64,000 nt of DNA from Massariosphaeria phaeospora (lineage: Eukaryota; Ascomycota; Dothideomycetes; Pleosporales). The stretch lies in NCBI GenBank assembly GCA_011032825.1, contig JAADJZ010000002.1:1178001-1242000 (forward strand), given 5' to 3'. A program made the position numbers and the translations under genes. Shown here piece after piece: positions 41,332-53,800 of this stretch (positions are counted from its first letter, which is position 1; every line of letters begins with the position of its first letter). The notes beneath the pieces are model-generated. The model saw only the letters and a list, made by a program, of their open reading frames with translations. It was not told where the DNA came from and searched no databases.

Positions 41332-42753
41332 ATGGCCTTGCTCGGATTGCCTGACGAGCTCCTCACGCTCATTGTCAGCCATGCCATTCCAGAAGTCTTC
41401 GAGAGCCTATGTTTGGCCTGCCGCAGGCTTCACACATTTTGCAAACCCCTAATCAAGCAGCATAATGTACTCCGCTCGCAGTGGCGCAACTTCACTTATT
41501 TAGAAAAGCTTGCAGAGCCATGTTATTCCATAGGACATTGTTTGAGCTTATTGCGCGGATCGCTGAAGAGCCAGTCGTTACACGCTACATACCGCATGCA
41601 GATTTCGAGATGGATCTTCGGCTACCTAGACGCCTATGGTTGATGGAAGACGGTGCCTATCCTGACACCATCCACGACTTATTCGCCAGTTCTCGGTACT
41701 TGCCAGGCACAGATTGGCAGGACTACTTTACCAAGTATGAACGAGATCTAGCGGGCAATCGCTATTGTTAAGCTGCTGCTGCCTTTCTCTTGACACTGCT
41801 GCCCAACGTCAAGTCTGTGGTCCTTCCATGGGCTTGGACTTCCGACAAGGACACTGAGAAGCTTCTTGAAGCTATCGTCGACCATGCGCGCAAACCGGTC
41901 AATGGCAGTGTCTCATTGTTGATCACTCTGAAGACTGGATTCTCGTTGGCGACGCGGCAAGGCTTTGTCCTGAACAAGATCACTCCGCTCCTGGCCCTTC
42001 CACGCATCCGCTCAATCCACGGTCCTAGCTCAGTATCCCACATTGGAGCTCGCGAGCTCTCTTCTCCATGTCAATCACTCCCGCCCAGTGTCGGCGAGAT
42101 AATGGAAATAGCCCACTTGCTCAGCAGCAACCTCGACGGTCCTGCCATGGAACACTTTCTGCGCTGCACCCCGCGTCTGAAAACACTCGTTTACTCCCAC
42201 TCGAGCAAGGAGCTCGGCCCACTCTGGGATATCTGCGCGCTCGTCACGGCTATCGCCAAGGAGGCGGGCAGCCATCTCGAGGAGCTTTCCATTACGACGC
42301 ACGACTTTACAGGCAAAATCGCCCTTGGAATCAACGATCATGCGTGACTTTGCGCGTCTGCATAAGCTAGAGATTCCTCTCGACCTTGCAACGTCCGTGA
42401 TCAGATCAGCCGCCCAAATCTAGACAAAAGAGAGCGTTGGACCGGACTCCGTAGCGGATGCAAACCAGTCTCATGACGATTTCCTGATGTGTGGCCTCGT
42501 TCCTGCTTCGGTCACGAGGCTGTTCCTGAGATCAGACGAATGGGAATCTTGTAACGATGGTTACGATTCCATAGGCCTGCTGGAAACGTGCGATGGGGTT
42601 CCCGGGTTCAAGGGGTGGCCGCAACAGCACGACCGAACCCTCGAAACCATGCTCCAAGGCTTTGCTGAGAAAAAGGACGATCAGCTGCCTTCTCAAAGAG
42701 ATTCGCGTATCTTACCCAGCAACTGCCGGCGAAGCCTACAAAGCCCGATGTAA
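41332..42753 (+). pseudogene. F-box protein with LRR-like body, broken by frameshifts and a stop
   Basis: From ATG 41332 it reads LLGLPDELLTLIVSHAIPEV, a normal F-box, then HNVLRSQWRNFTYLEKL. Near 41520 the sense moves to another frame (LFELIARIAEEPVVTRYIPH, TDWQDYFTKYERDL), stops at TAA 41769-41771 where homologues have Gln or a similar residue, and continues in the same frame (AAAAFLLTLLPNVKSVVLPW). A second shift near 42335-42345 gives TIMRDFARLHKLEIPLDL, and a further frame gives MCGLVPASVTRLFLRSDEWE from 42487. The order and spacing match the large F-box family of Pleosporales that pairs with SCF ubiquitin ligases. At least two shifts plus one stop make it non-functional. Confidence 0.75.
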
Positions 42754-43198
42754 GAGTTTGCTTCCCGAGGCTGGAAAAGTGGGCGTGACAGTGTACCTTG
42801 ATGGGGGGCGGTACCCGCAAGTCATGGATTTTCCAGGGTCCGTATGATAAAGATAGTAACTAGTTGGAATCACGTTAATGACTTTGTACTATCTTTGTAC
42901 GATACAAGCAGCACAGGTCATCCGTTTTGCTTCATGCGTCATTTTAGGCCTGCTGCCATTGCCTACTTCACTTTGTATCTCCGTCTGGCGGTATTGTTTA
43001 CGTGGACTTCTGAATCCAACTCATTAATTGATATCGGCTGGTACATTGTCAACTACCCTCAGTTATTCCTTTACGCGACACTTTGTTCTTCCTGCCTTCC
43101 CAAATTTAGGATCTTTTGGGGTCACCAGTCAATGAGAAAAATATCAGCTTGGTCATGCTGCTATTCCATATCATGGCTGGTGAGTTCTTTCGCTCTCT
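42754..43198. other. Convergent 3' intergenic region
   Basis: Between the F-box pseudogene (+) and the NmrA-like gene (-). A frame at 42844-43227 is open but has no coding character. Confidence 0.4.
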
Positions 43199-43891
43199 TC
43201 AATCCCTCATCACCACTGCGCTTTTGATGAAGAGTCCTTCGACTGCAGTCTTAACCAGGAATCTCGACACACTAGACACCCTCACGGTGTCGGCCATGCG
43301 CATTCCCTCGCCCTTGCTGTCTAGTGTCTGCACATCCGCCTTCGTGTCCGCCGCTTTCTGATTTGGATCGTCGAATACCAGTCTCGAAGGCCTCACAAGA
43401 GTCCAATCCATCTTTGTCAATCGAATCTCCTTGTCTAAGAGATTGTGGTCCTCGAGCGCGTACTTGATATTCGTCCACCCCATGAAAGCCTTGGACAGCC
43501 ACGGCAGGCTCGCCCACGAATCCCCGACACCTGCAGTGGACATCACTACGATGCGATGGATGCCGGCGTGCTCGAGAACTTCACAAGCATTGGCGCACGA
43601 GTCGGCCAGGAAGCGAGGAGGTGAGAGCTGAGGCGCGAAGGGACTGTCGGACGTGCGGTTTGTGTTCAAGGTGAAGATCGCTGCAGATGGTATTAGGGAA
43701 GGCGCCGCGGAGAGAGCGTTTTCTATATCGGACCTCGATAGTGGCGAGCCAGTGACGACGGTGAGGCCAGGACGAGGGGTGAGGCTGCCAGAGGTACGCA
43801 CAAGGGCTACCGCTGTGTGACCCTGCGAGAGTAGATCAGATACGACGTGTTTGCCGGTCCGTCCAGTGGCGCCGAGGAGCAGGAAATGCAT
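43199..43891 (-). CDS. NmrA/atypical-SDR-like NAD(P)-binding protein
   Basis: Single exon, 230 residues from ATG 43891 (MHFLLLGATGRTGKHVVSDL); the four codons upstream need a TTG start. The Gly-rich loop GATGRTGKHV at residues 7-16 is the NAD(P) site of NmrA-like and related atypical short-chain dehydrogenases. Next come VVTGSPL after the third strand, RIVVMSTAGVGDSWASLPWL as the central strand, and LTKMDWTLVRPSRLVF, a hallmark of the group. The catalytic YxxxK of classical SDRs is absent, as usual here. It could be a redox sensor or a small oxidoreductase; no pathway context helps. Confidence 0.85.
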   Translation of the reverse strand: MHFLLLGATGRTGKHVVSDLLSQGHTAVALVRTSGSLTPRPGLTVVTGSPLSRSDIENALSAAPSLIPSAAIFTLNTNRTSDSPFAPQLSPPRFLADSCANACEVLEHAGIHRIVVMSTAGVGDSWASLPWLSKAFMGWTNIKYALEDHNLLDKEIRLTKMDWTLVRPSRLVFDDPNQKAADTKADVQTLDSKGEGMRMADTVRVSSVSRFLVKTAVEGLFIKSAVVMRD

Positions 43892-44768
43892 AGTATTCGA
43901 CAATGAGAGGTACGGTTGGGTAGCGTGTGTCTAAAAGTGCGAGGAGACAAAGAGGCTTCGTTACAAAAAGGCGACGGGGTTGCGGATATATTTATGGACT
44001 TGGACTGCCATGATCGAGTGGGAGGCCGATGGAGAGACAGCCAGCCGCTCACTGGTTTGTTCGGTCTGCATACCGTATGCGAGAGTCGCGTGCAATCTTG
44101 CACGAACGCCGACCGACGCGGTTCTGAGGTTTCTGTCGCGCGCGACAAGGCTACCGGCTATCCGACCGGCGGGACGGCCTAGGGCACATTTCTGCTTGTC
44201 GCGCGATGTGTAGCAAGCAAGAACACCGAGCAGACGAATCAATCACTAGCACTAGGCGGCAGGTAGCTCGGTGTCGCTTCGTGTCAACCTAGGTAGGGGT
44301 GCTGTCGCGTCATCGCAGAAGCCGCGTTGTTGAGAGGTGACAGCGCCAGCTCAATTGGGTCACGAGAGCGAACATACCAATATGAAACGACACGTAGCAA
44401 AGCGATGGCGAGAACATGCTGGTTTCCCGACACATGAGGCGCGACGAAAGTGGAAGATTGTGCGCCGGGCTACGCTGTGGGGGCTGAACACGCGTTTCAG
44501 CGAACTCAGTTTCAGGTGCAGGATTATCGATAGAATTCAGGCGTCCACAGCCGGAAGGCTGAGCTTCGAGCTTTGCGAAAACTTTCTCTTCTCTTTTCGT
44601 GGGAAGGACCGGTTCTCTTGCAGCTATTCGTGGTGGCTTAGTCATTTGATCCAGTTAGTCACGTTCTCGCCAACACGATTCACAGTAGAGAAGTGAATTG
44701 GGCTTGGCCGTCGCAAAGAAACCGCTTTACGATCGCTGTTGCTGTGCCGTGCGGTCGTGCGTCCAACC
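43892..44768. other. Intergenic region, no gene seen
   Basis: About 0.9 kb between the NmrA-like gene start and the end of the DUF3176 gene. Open frames on both strands lack family resemblance. Confidence 0.4.
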
Positions 44769-46727
44769 TCACGTTCTCACAAAGTCAAGCTCTCCTTCCT
44801 CGTTCTTCTCTAGTCTGCCTTCCATTCCCTTGGCTTGGTCGCCCATCTCACTCAACTTTCCACTCTTCAATCTCTCCCACCCTCTCATTTGCGCAAACAT
44901 CGTCGCTATCACCGAGTTCTTCCATAGCCCTTCTCCCCGTTTTCGGCACAGCATCATAGTCGCAACCAACAACACGATGCTCATGAGCACAACCATGCCC
45001 GGGAGAACCAGCCAAGCCCAGCTCACACGGATGAAAGTCTCCTCCCGGTATTCGATGCCCTCGACCAACGTAGAGTTCCGGCCTTCCCGGATCCTGTTCG
45101 TCATTGAAATGGCAATGTCGGCGATGCCTTGCGAAATATTAGGCTTGAGGTAAAGAGCCTGGGCCACGCCATTTTTATCCGCAGTTCCGAAGAAACCAGT
45201 TGCAAGCCAGGTCATCAGGGCGTCGTGATCAGCGGCATTAATCATGAACGTCCTGTTGGGTCCGTCGAAGTCTACTACGCTTTCAGGCACTTTTAATGAC
45301 TGGAAGCAATTATCCGCGGTCCACCTACCCGTAGGCTTTACTCTTTCTAGAGGCCAGGAACGGATATCGGGTGTTGTTATCTTTCCCTTGGAAACCGCGA
45401 CCCCGGAGTATCGCTTGGCACACCAGTTGAATTTGCAATGGAGGGCTTCGGGGTTCTCAAATCGATTCTCGGTCTGAGGTATGCGAACGATGCCAATGTG
45501 AAGAAGAGAGTCCGTGATTGTACCGTTCACGCTTGCCGTTGCATTCAGATATGTTTCGAATACGTTCCCAGAAGGAAAAACCGAACGATATGCTAATGCA
45601 AAGAGGTCTGATGATAGTTCATATACGTATCTTGTTGTACGGCTGTTTTCGGAGTTTTCCTGGGTAGACGTGACATTTATGTGGCCGGTAAGGTTGGTAC
45701 ACGAGCTACATATCCCAAGAGTGTAGAAGGCTGGCCACGTACAGTTAGCAGTCGCGCATGTGAAGGCCACGGGCGACTCGAGGCTATATAAGCCATTCAT
45801 GACTGCGCCTTGCATAGTCGCATCTCGTGGTGGCGGGACATTTCCACCACAAATGCCGCCTGCGTCGTAAGTTTGTGCAGTGAAAAGTGAGGCTAGGCGG
45901 CCCGCTTGTGTCGAAACAGAGCGTAGGGGAAAAGACAAAACCTGCTGTGCGAAGGGATCGAATAGGAGGGTCATGATGGTCAAGATGGATGCCCAGGATG
46001 CCCATCCAGCTCCAGCGCTTTGACGCTTGAAAATGTCCCCTGGACTCAAGCGTACTAGGAGCTCTAAGGCGCCCAGTGGACCGCGACTCGCATCGTCAAA
46101 AGTCTGCATGTCGTACAGGAAGTGAGCCGAGTGTTCGAAAAAGAGCCATTTAAGCTGCGAGATACAAGCTGCAACTGGGAGCATGAGACTTGCTTTCGAT
46201 ACGGTGGCGAGGACCTAAACAAGTTATGAAAAGTCAGCGCTTTCCAGGCATGCGATCCGCTTTCCGAATAGACGTACACTGATGAGAGCGTTTGGCGAGA
46301 TGGACGACTGCCATGAAGATAATGGTTTGTCTTGGACGAGGAAGAGGGTGACAACGATTGCAATGATGCACAATACGCTGAGCAGTATGCTTACGACTTC
46401 CCACCACCACCAGTCACCGAGTCGATCAGCTAGAGTCCCAAAAAGTGATTTTCGGGAGGGAGCATGGGCACCGGATTTTTGGTCCAAAAGCTCGAGACTC
46501 GACATGGAACCTTGCTGAGTGTTGGCATGTTCGTGAGAAGTCTGGTTGTTTGCTTGATTTAAATCCTCTGTATTCGTTTGGGAAATCGAAGAAGCTGGCG
46601 AAGAAGTACGTCCAGGTGTGTCGTGAGACTGATGAATCGATAAATGCGGGTAGTTCCCGTTGCTCGAAAAGCAGTGCTTCTCGGTGGTACTACGCACCTG
46701 CTCATATCGCGTTGGGAGGACATGCAT
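44769..46727 (-). CDS. DUF3176 membrane protein
   Basis: Model complement(join(44769..46214, 46278..46727)), 631 residues. The 63-nt intron (donor GTACGT, CTGAC branch, acceptor TTTAG) joins SPNALIS to VLATVSKASLMLPVAACISQ, the core of DUF3176. Features: a polar N-terminus of about 100 residues, a WWWWEVVSILLSVLCIIAIV segment, a second membrane pair with QLKWLFF, a large extracytoplasmic domain with paired Cys (TCATANCTWPAFYTLGICSSC) and several N-glycosylation sites, then a C-terminal membrane helix (LVLPGMVVLMSIVLLVATMM) and a charged tail. These fungal proteins have no known function. The start is uncertain: the frame is open to 46799 with non-ATG codons and an upstream exon is possible (a TTTTCAG acceptor lies near 46780). 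Confidence 0.82.
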
Positions 46728-47221
46728 GTTCTTCTCGGTTGAAGTCGTCTTTGGCGAGAAATGGAGCGGAAAGGCGTTCCTGAAAATGCGGGAGGGCAAC
46801 TAAATGCTAGACCTGCCCGGTAAGACAGTGATTTGTCCCGGACTTGCATCTCGGCGTGTCTCAGTAAGCCTTCGGAAGCCTGCATGTTGTTGTGTTTCGC
46901 ATTGTGTTTGGCAGGGCAGTCCGCATGGGGGGCTAAAAGCTCAGTCGCAGACCTTTTCTAGGCGGAGGCATTTCGATTGGCGACCAACAGACGGCACTAC
47001 GGTTTGGGTATACTGGCACCCTGTTTCTCAATGTATCCTGCAGCGCCTCGCTAAAGATCCATCGTACTAGCTAGTGCTATTTTCGCGAGGCGCAATAACA
47101 AAGCAATACTATTTAATCTCTATCTACGATTGAAGCAAAATACAGCACAAAACCAACATCTACATCTCTTCGAAGCGCTTCCACGAAGCAGCGCCGCGTT
47201 CTTCTATCAACCCCCTCTCGT
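46728..47221. other. Intergenic region
   Basis: Upstream of the DUF3176 gene and downstream of the DUF1996 gene. No gene or repeat recognised. Confidence 0.4.
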
Positions 47222-48488
47222 TCAAACCTCCACCTCATACCCCGGCAACGCATCCAGCCATCCCTCAACCTCCTCTGGAACCGTGCTCTTGACCGCGCAC
47301 TCGTTCATCTCGCGCACAGTCTGCGTCTTCAAGATGCCCTGCACGCCTGGACTCCCGCAGCTATGAAAGAAGCAATTATCGTCCATAACGCGCTGCAAGC
47401 TATCGCCCTTCCAGCCAAACACGTAGTCAGCGTGCGTGCCGTACCCCTTGCCATCCATGTAGCTCCACACAAAGGGCTGGCTGCCGTCTTTCGGCCACAT
47501 GTCCTTGAAGACGGTCGTGTCCCACATAGTTTCGTAGGCGATTTGCGGGACGCGCACGGGGTGCGAGGATGGGCAGGCGCTGGCTTCGCGGAACCCGCCG
47601 AGCGTTGTTGAGAACATGTGCGATTGGTGGTCCGGGCTGTCGAGGTTGACGCCGTCCCAGCACGCGGGGAAGTGGTGGATCGCCATGATGCCCGCGGGGC
47701 ATGGCGTCGTGGGGAAGTCGGGCGTTTCGAAGCCGCGCGTCAGGATGGTTTGCAGGCATGTGTAGCGGAGGCCGGGTTGGGCGCGCGTCGAGTTGATGAC
47801 TTTGGTGGCGGGGTTGCCGACGGTCATGCGGAAGCCCTGGAGATGGGGACGGGCGTCAGCTCTGGGGAACGCTGGCGGAAAAATGGATGGGTGAAAGTCA
47901 AGTGCGAGGAGGAGGGAGAGGAGAAACCGGACTTACGGGCTTGAACGCAGTGATATTCCGTGCCCCGTTGTCGTAGAAATCTTTCTGCGTGTAGTATATC
48001 GTCATGCCGCCTTTGATATCCGTAGCGTTTTGGCCTTCGGTGCCGAGCTGCGCATTCGGGTACTGCGGAACCTTGTGGTACGATCCGTTCTCATGGCGGA
48101 AGTACATGGCCGCGGTCCAGTAGTTGGAGAAGTCTGATACATGTCAGCTTTTGGCCCTTCGTGAACAGGGAGCCGCGCATCATGTCCGTGGAAGGGGAGT
48201 CGACTAATACATACCCTCAGAGTAGGCGCAGGTCGTGCAGCTTCCCTGCTCTCCAATATCACCCGTCATGGTTGCGTTGAAAGCATTGCCCTACACGATG
48301 ATCAGTACCAAGTTTAACAGAAGGACTTTGGATCTCGGACTCACACCAACAATCTGGTGAACGTGCGACGAAGGAATATTGCCCGGTTCGACCAGCGGGT
48401 CGAGACGCTGCATCGAAACGGTGGAGCAGCCGAATCGAATGGCCGCCTGGGAAAGCCCAGCCTGGAGCACGAGAGAGTGCCACTTCAT
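47222..48488 (-). CDS. DUF1996 secreted protein
   Basis: Model complement(join(47222..47836, 47937..48133, 48215..48290, 48345..48488)), 343 residues. All three introns have good donors (GTGAGT, GTATGT, GTAAGT) and keep frame. Characteristic DUF1996 text: MQRLDPLVEPGNIPSSHVHQ then IVGGNAFNATM, SCTTCAYSEDFSNYWTAAMY, then GLRYTCLQTI, CPAGIMAIHHFPACWDGVNL, DHQSHMF, CPSSHPVRVPQIAYE, and HADYVFGWKGDSLQRVMDD. The N-terminus is mildly hydrophobic and probably a signal or anchor. The domain is common in fungal extracellular proteins, sometimes with WSC or carbohydrate-binding modules; none is attached here. Its biochemical role is unknown. Confidence 0.9.
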
Positions 48489-49690
48489 CGTGGATAAGAG
48501 GCAGTCGAAATCCTCACTGCAGAAAGAGGTACTTGACTTGAGAACTCGTATACAGCAAACAACCCCAGAGAGGATATAGAGACGTTAAGAGTCGCTGTGC
48601 ATGTGTGTGGTACCTGTTCGACTTATCTTGCACTCCACTCCCTTTCGCACTTGGCACCTGTTATCCGTCCTTGGACGTGGTCCAGCTCTTTATTGATGTT
48701 CATCTAGGCAGGCGGGTCCTGCAGATCTTCTCGAACACCCGCGATAGTTCGCAATATAGACGGAGATTAAACGACCTATTACCGGTCAGGGCGATCGCAA
48801 GGGCAGGGATACATGTAGCTAATAGCATAGCGCCCACACACTGCCGAAGTTGGAAGTACTATGACATGCATGCTCGATGTTGGTCCAAGATATCAACCCC
48901 CAGGTGAGCAACTACCGCTCACTTGTCCAAGAGTGGGGCACACTTCAACGTTGAGATGTATGAGGCGTATGATGCATGGTCTACGCAGCATTAGTAAGAT
49001 ACCCTTTTCCCTTTCTGTCTGGCTAGATGCTTGAGTTGTTGGCTTGGTACAATCTGACGCCTTGATTGCGGCGCATCCAGAGAGCATACGAAGTGACCTT
49101 AGTTGGATTTGGTGGCTAAGTGGAGAGGGCCGAAAACATTCTAGAAGCAGAGATTTAGTATTCGAAGCTTGGTATAGATAATAGGACAGCATATCTTAAC
49201 GCCGTGTTGGTTTACACCAACCATGGACACTACATCTCGATGGCGATATCATGTAGTCGTTTGGCAGGTGTGAAATACTCTACTCCTTCATTAGGTTCCG
49301 CGTCTCCAGGTCACCGGATCCCCTGCATACACTTATTCCACCGGTTCTACGCCAGCCGGAAAAGCCAACAAAGCCAAAGGATTGGCGAATCGGTGTGTCC
49401 AAATATGCGACACCTGCCTGGCCCACGAACTTGCACCCTTCCATGCTCTCCACCCCACTCAGTTCCGTGAGCTCAAACTCGCTAGCTTCTTCTTCCATAA
49501 AGGGAACATGCAGCTTCACCTTCTGTGGGCGCCCATGCGGTAAGTCTTTCACGACACACTTGTCCAGGCGCTGCACGCCTCAGCGCACCAAATCGCCTTT
49601 GCGCGGCTGCCGCTCGGAGAACAGCTGGCGTAGGGCTTTAGCGGAGAGAATGGTGTAGATCCAGGGCCACGGGACGGCCGCCTAACAACA
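48489..49690. other. Intergenic region, possibly with the 3' remnant of a decayed gene
   Basis: No intact gene. On the minus strand 49280-49576 reads LPHGRPQKVKLHVPFMEEEA through GVESMEGCKFVGQAGVAYLD, which looks like coding sequence and may be the 3' part of the decayed locus that follows. Confidence 0.35.
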
Positions 49691-50700
49691 CTCCGCGTCT
49701 AATATCCGACCTCTCACACTTGTTACGAAATGGTATCGGAGTGTCCAGATCGCGCCGCTAGGCAAGCATTCACAAGTGACAAGAACAAGAGGTTTGGGCC
49801 CGCGCTGCTGGCCGATGAACCAGCATTCCTTGACGCTATCGTGCGTCGCGTCGAGGCGCTCCATTGAGAAATTGTACCGCTGTTCGTTGAGCGAAAGCGC
49901 GTGTAACGCGTGGTCGACATTGGTAGCGGGGAAGCGCGTCAGTGATGGCAGGCTCGCGAAGATTTCCCATGATTTCGAAGAGCGCGAGACCATGCATTCG
50001 CACGTCGTGATAGAGGGTGACGCCACGGTAAGTGCGCTCGACATTGTCTTGCATAATAGAGAAGGTTTGCGGATCCTGTGTGCCAGTATTGCACCATTGT
50101 TCGAAGAGGACATCGGAGTGCTCTGTAGCCATGCCGACGCTGGAGATAAGCGAGGGAAAGCTCATGAAGAGAGACAAGGTTACGTGCAGAGAGGTCGTAC
50201 TTGGAGTAGATGTATTCGTAAGCTCTGCGGATGCGGCGTTCGATACCTGTTTGGTGCTCGCCACGTTAGCCATGGATCATAAATGCGCGTAATTGATCCA
50301 CGTACCGAGCCTGGCTACCAGGTTCGAGAAGTCCATCTTTCCCAGCACACTGTCATGCGCCATAGTACCTAGGCCGGGGAAGTAGAACTCGCTCGTGTTC
50401 TTCTTTGTGGGAAAAAATTCGTAGATGCGTCGAACGTTCGTCTGGTGTGTCTGCCGTATTTCTGATACATCGTTTTCCACCTCGTGCGTGCTAAGCTTCT
50501 TCTTAGACATTAGCTTGTAGTCGACGGTGACTAGCGCTAAATAATGCACTTCCTCGTCCTCTTCGGACAGGATGCTAGGAACGGCTCCTTAATCGGACAG
50601 TTGTATCCTCAGTTGATGTGAGAACGGCGACTGCTTTGTCGTCTCCCGCCTTCTCAGCCTGGGCGAGGTGCACGGATGCATCCTCAGCTGCGGACCTTAG
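49691..50700 (-). pseudogene. Decayed gene of unknown family
   Basis: Coding-looking sequence on the minus strand is split over frames. From about 50700: DASVHLAQAEKAGDDKAVAV through VRLRSRS, then a TAG near 50580. Next, in a shifted frame, SILSEEDEEVHYLALVTVDY through FYFPGLGTMAHDSVLGKMDF and NLVARL. Then a plausible intron (donor GTACGT near 50306, branch GCTAAC, acceptor AACAG). Beyond it two frames both look coding: one has DPQTFSIMQDNVERTYRGVT and LALFEIMGNLREPAITDALP, the other MERLDATHDSVKECWFIGQQ and LRYHFVTSVRG. The pattern suggests a frameshifted relic; an intact gene with unrecognised introns is the alternative. No domain recognised. Confidence 0.4.
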
Positions 50701-50844
50701 GCGTTTACGACGAGCAACTGCTTACTAGTGCCTTGTGACAAATCAACCACCCACCAGCCAATCTTTCACCTCCCCCTCAACGCAACGCGTACGCCATCTT
50801 CTCTTCCCGTACAGATTCGAAAGCAGATAGCTCAGCCGCCTCTC

Positions 50845-53800
50845 CTAATCAACCGAAAGGTCATCCCAAACGGCAACGCTCCCCCGTCCCTCCATCGCCG
50901 TCAGCTTACTCCCAACCTCCCACCCCTCCATCAGCGCACTCGCAATCTGCCAAAGCGCCACAGCCGTCTCTTTCGTCAAGCAGCTTTCGAAGACTCGTGG
51001 ATCTTTCCGCACATCCGCCCAGAAGTCGCGAGCATTATCGTAGCGGCTAAGCATGCGATCGGTGCAGATTTGGTCGATTGTCGTTCTCCATGCTGGCGGT
51101 AACCCGGTGGTGTTGATTCCAAGCGCATGCCAGCACTGCAGCGCCTCGTCCCAGCGGTTCAGATTGTATAAGGTTAGAGCTAGAGATTCTTGTTCGGCAG
51201 TGTAGTCATCGTCGTCTTCTCCGTAGCGTTTCTTCAAAGATTCTGCTATACTGCGGCGGCTAAGAATGGATTCCTCGTGCCTATCAAGTCTCTCAAGGGC
51301 GTCGTTCAGCGAGCGCCGCGTTGCAAGAAGGCGTTTGGGATCATCAGGAAACTGTGCAGTCTCCGCGACGAGTACACGTTGCCAGATCATTGCCGCTTCT
51401 TCGTATTGGTGATAAATCTCCAACGCGGACGCAAGTGCCTTCATGATATCCAGATCCGGCTTGCCAGCCTTGCCATACGGATTGGCGTAGGTAAGCAACA
51501 GCTTCTCGCGCTGAGTAGAGTGCTTGTATCTAGATGTACCGATTAACGAGTAAACCATGCTCCCCAGACTGTAGCGAGCCTCCGCAAGGGCAAACTTCTT
51601 CGCAACCGAGTAAGCCTTTAGCGAATGGCGTAGGGAGTCCTCAGGCCGACCGAGGCTGTCAAGTGTCTGCGCAAGCCGATCATGCGTATCGCGGTACCAA
51701 TCATGGTTCGCGCGGGTCGCGCTGCCAATCCAGGTGCAGAGATCTATGTAATGAGCCTGAGCCTCGTGGAAGCGGCGATCGTTTTGGAGCCAGATGCCCA
51801 TTTGCTTGCATGCTTCAAACGTGGCGTTGCTGTCATGCCTCTGCCTCTTCTTTCCCGCAATCCACGTTGCTCGCATCATTTCCATCGCCTCGTCTGTCGC
51901 GCCAACTTGACTAAAAGTCCGAGCGAGTTGAAACTGCGTCTCCAAAGTAGCCGTAGCTTGTTTCCCGTATCGTTTTGTATCCAGTTCCAGAAGATTTTTC
52001 AGGAATTTTATCCTCTCGTCGGGATCTACCATCGAATTGACAACGTTCCGGCGGTTATCTTCCATAAGCCAAAAATGCTCCTTCACAGAAACAACCCGCT
52101 GCACGCACATAATAGCGTCGGCTTGCTTCCCTTCCATAGTCTTATATTGGCGCGCCAAATAGCGGTAGGTAAGACTTTCCGCTCGTGAACCACGTCCGTC
52201 GACTCGAGGCAGGATTTCTAGGCAGAGCTGTAGCCCTTGCTCGGCCTTGCCCACGTTTTCGAAGAATTCACATATGCCCAAGACGACGTAGACAGGCAAG
52301 GTTTTCGCCTTTTGCAGGATCAGCTGGAATAGTAGAAGCAAGGGATCAACCAGTTGACGAGCATTCTGTAGTTGAGAGCAGTGTCGCATTATGCGAAGAA
52401 ACATTGCAATGCTGTGCGAGGGGACAATCTGACTGTGGGTCAGATACCTAGCAGCATCGTTGAGCACCGATACAGCATCCTGGTGTGGTGGAATTTGGGA
52501 TACTTGCGCGTTTCGTGGACTCCCAGGTTGTCCTTGCGGGGCTGCGTCCCTAGAACAATCCATGTCTGGCATCTCTATGTCAAACTGTAGCAAACCGCCG
52601 CTCGAACTCGTGTGTGTTTCGCCCAGCGAAGTGAAAGATATAATACCGGAAAAGATAACGGTTCGATAGTCACCGGGGCCGAATTCGCTCGTCCGTAAGG
52701 CCAACTCCTGGTTCAATTGGGTGGTTGCAGATACGCGAACTTCGTCGTCATAGCCGATCATGGATTGCCATTGTTGAACATATTCCTCAGAGTAGTCATC
52801 CATGGCCATCAAGCTCGAATCAAACGCCTCTTCCGTCCAGGAGACAGCCCCATGCTCGATCCAAGAGATCAAGCGTGACGTACTCGCGATGCTTTTCAGT
52901 CTGTCAATAACCCCAGCAAAGCCTACTGGTGAGTTTCGCAGATGGAAAAAGAAGTTGTAGGATGCGTATTCAACAAAGGGATGTTGGCGTCGGAGCTCAA
53001 TCAAGGTGTCCGGCTCTTTCATCGGGTAGCCTAGGTCCTGCAGATCCATGTAATCGAGGCAAAGGGATGCAAGCACACCATGGGTTTCCGTGGGGTCTAT
53101 ACGGAAACCGAGTAGTTGTTTGTCATTTGGTCTGGTCCATTGCATTTCGTCGCGGCATAGAAAGTCCTTCGCCGATGAATGGTTTAACACGACAGTTCCA
53201 TTGGCAACTACAGCCAAGTCTCCACAGCCGCTCAGAATCGTCTTCTCCGCGTCGAACGGCATAAATTCTTCCAAGGAGATTGTTATGGACTTTGATCTCG
53301 ACCGCATCCATAGGCCTAGAGCGTAACTCATTTCCTCGACACGTAATGGTCGACGCGCAGTGATAATGAGCGCAAGAATAGTCCTTGTCCTTTGGATCTC
53401 CCAATCGTCTAGTCTTTGCATGATGCGGAGAAAAACAAGTCGGTAAGCATCTTCCAGACCTGTTGGGACATTTCGTAGTCTTTCCTTTAGCTCGTGTTTA
53501 GTACACGCCTTTCCCAGGTCGCTCATCATGAGTCGTACCCAGAGGAACAAGTTCGATGACTTCTCTTGGAGGGTATCGAATGCCAGGTCGCGCAGATTGG
53601 CGGTCTCAATGAGTGGAATCTTGTCAAGCTCTTCAGAGAGAAACGTATTAATGTCGTCTTGTGTCAAACTCACGTCGATCTCCAGGAGATATACTTTCGA
53701 AGCCATGGGAGTTGGAAGGGCCTCAAATGCTTGCGGTCGGGCCAAGAGTAGACACTTGACGTTTTTGACGCCTTCTAGAATCTCGGCAATGCGCACACAA

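Noticed and set aside
42844..43227. 127-codon plus-strand open frame
   Set aside because: Aromatic- and Ser-rich composition without any family resemblance; in the gap between converging genes.
49776..50282. 168-codon plus-strand open frame
   Set aside because: Antisense to the decayed minus-strand locus, whose segments look more protein-like.
50305..50330. tRNA-like B box (GGTTCGAG)
   Set aside because: No matching A box or cloverleaf could be drawn around it, and it lies in the decayed coding region.
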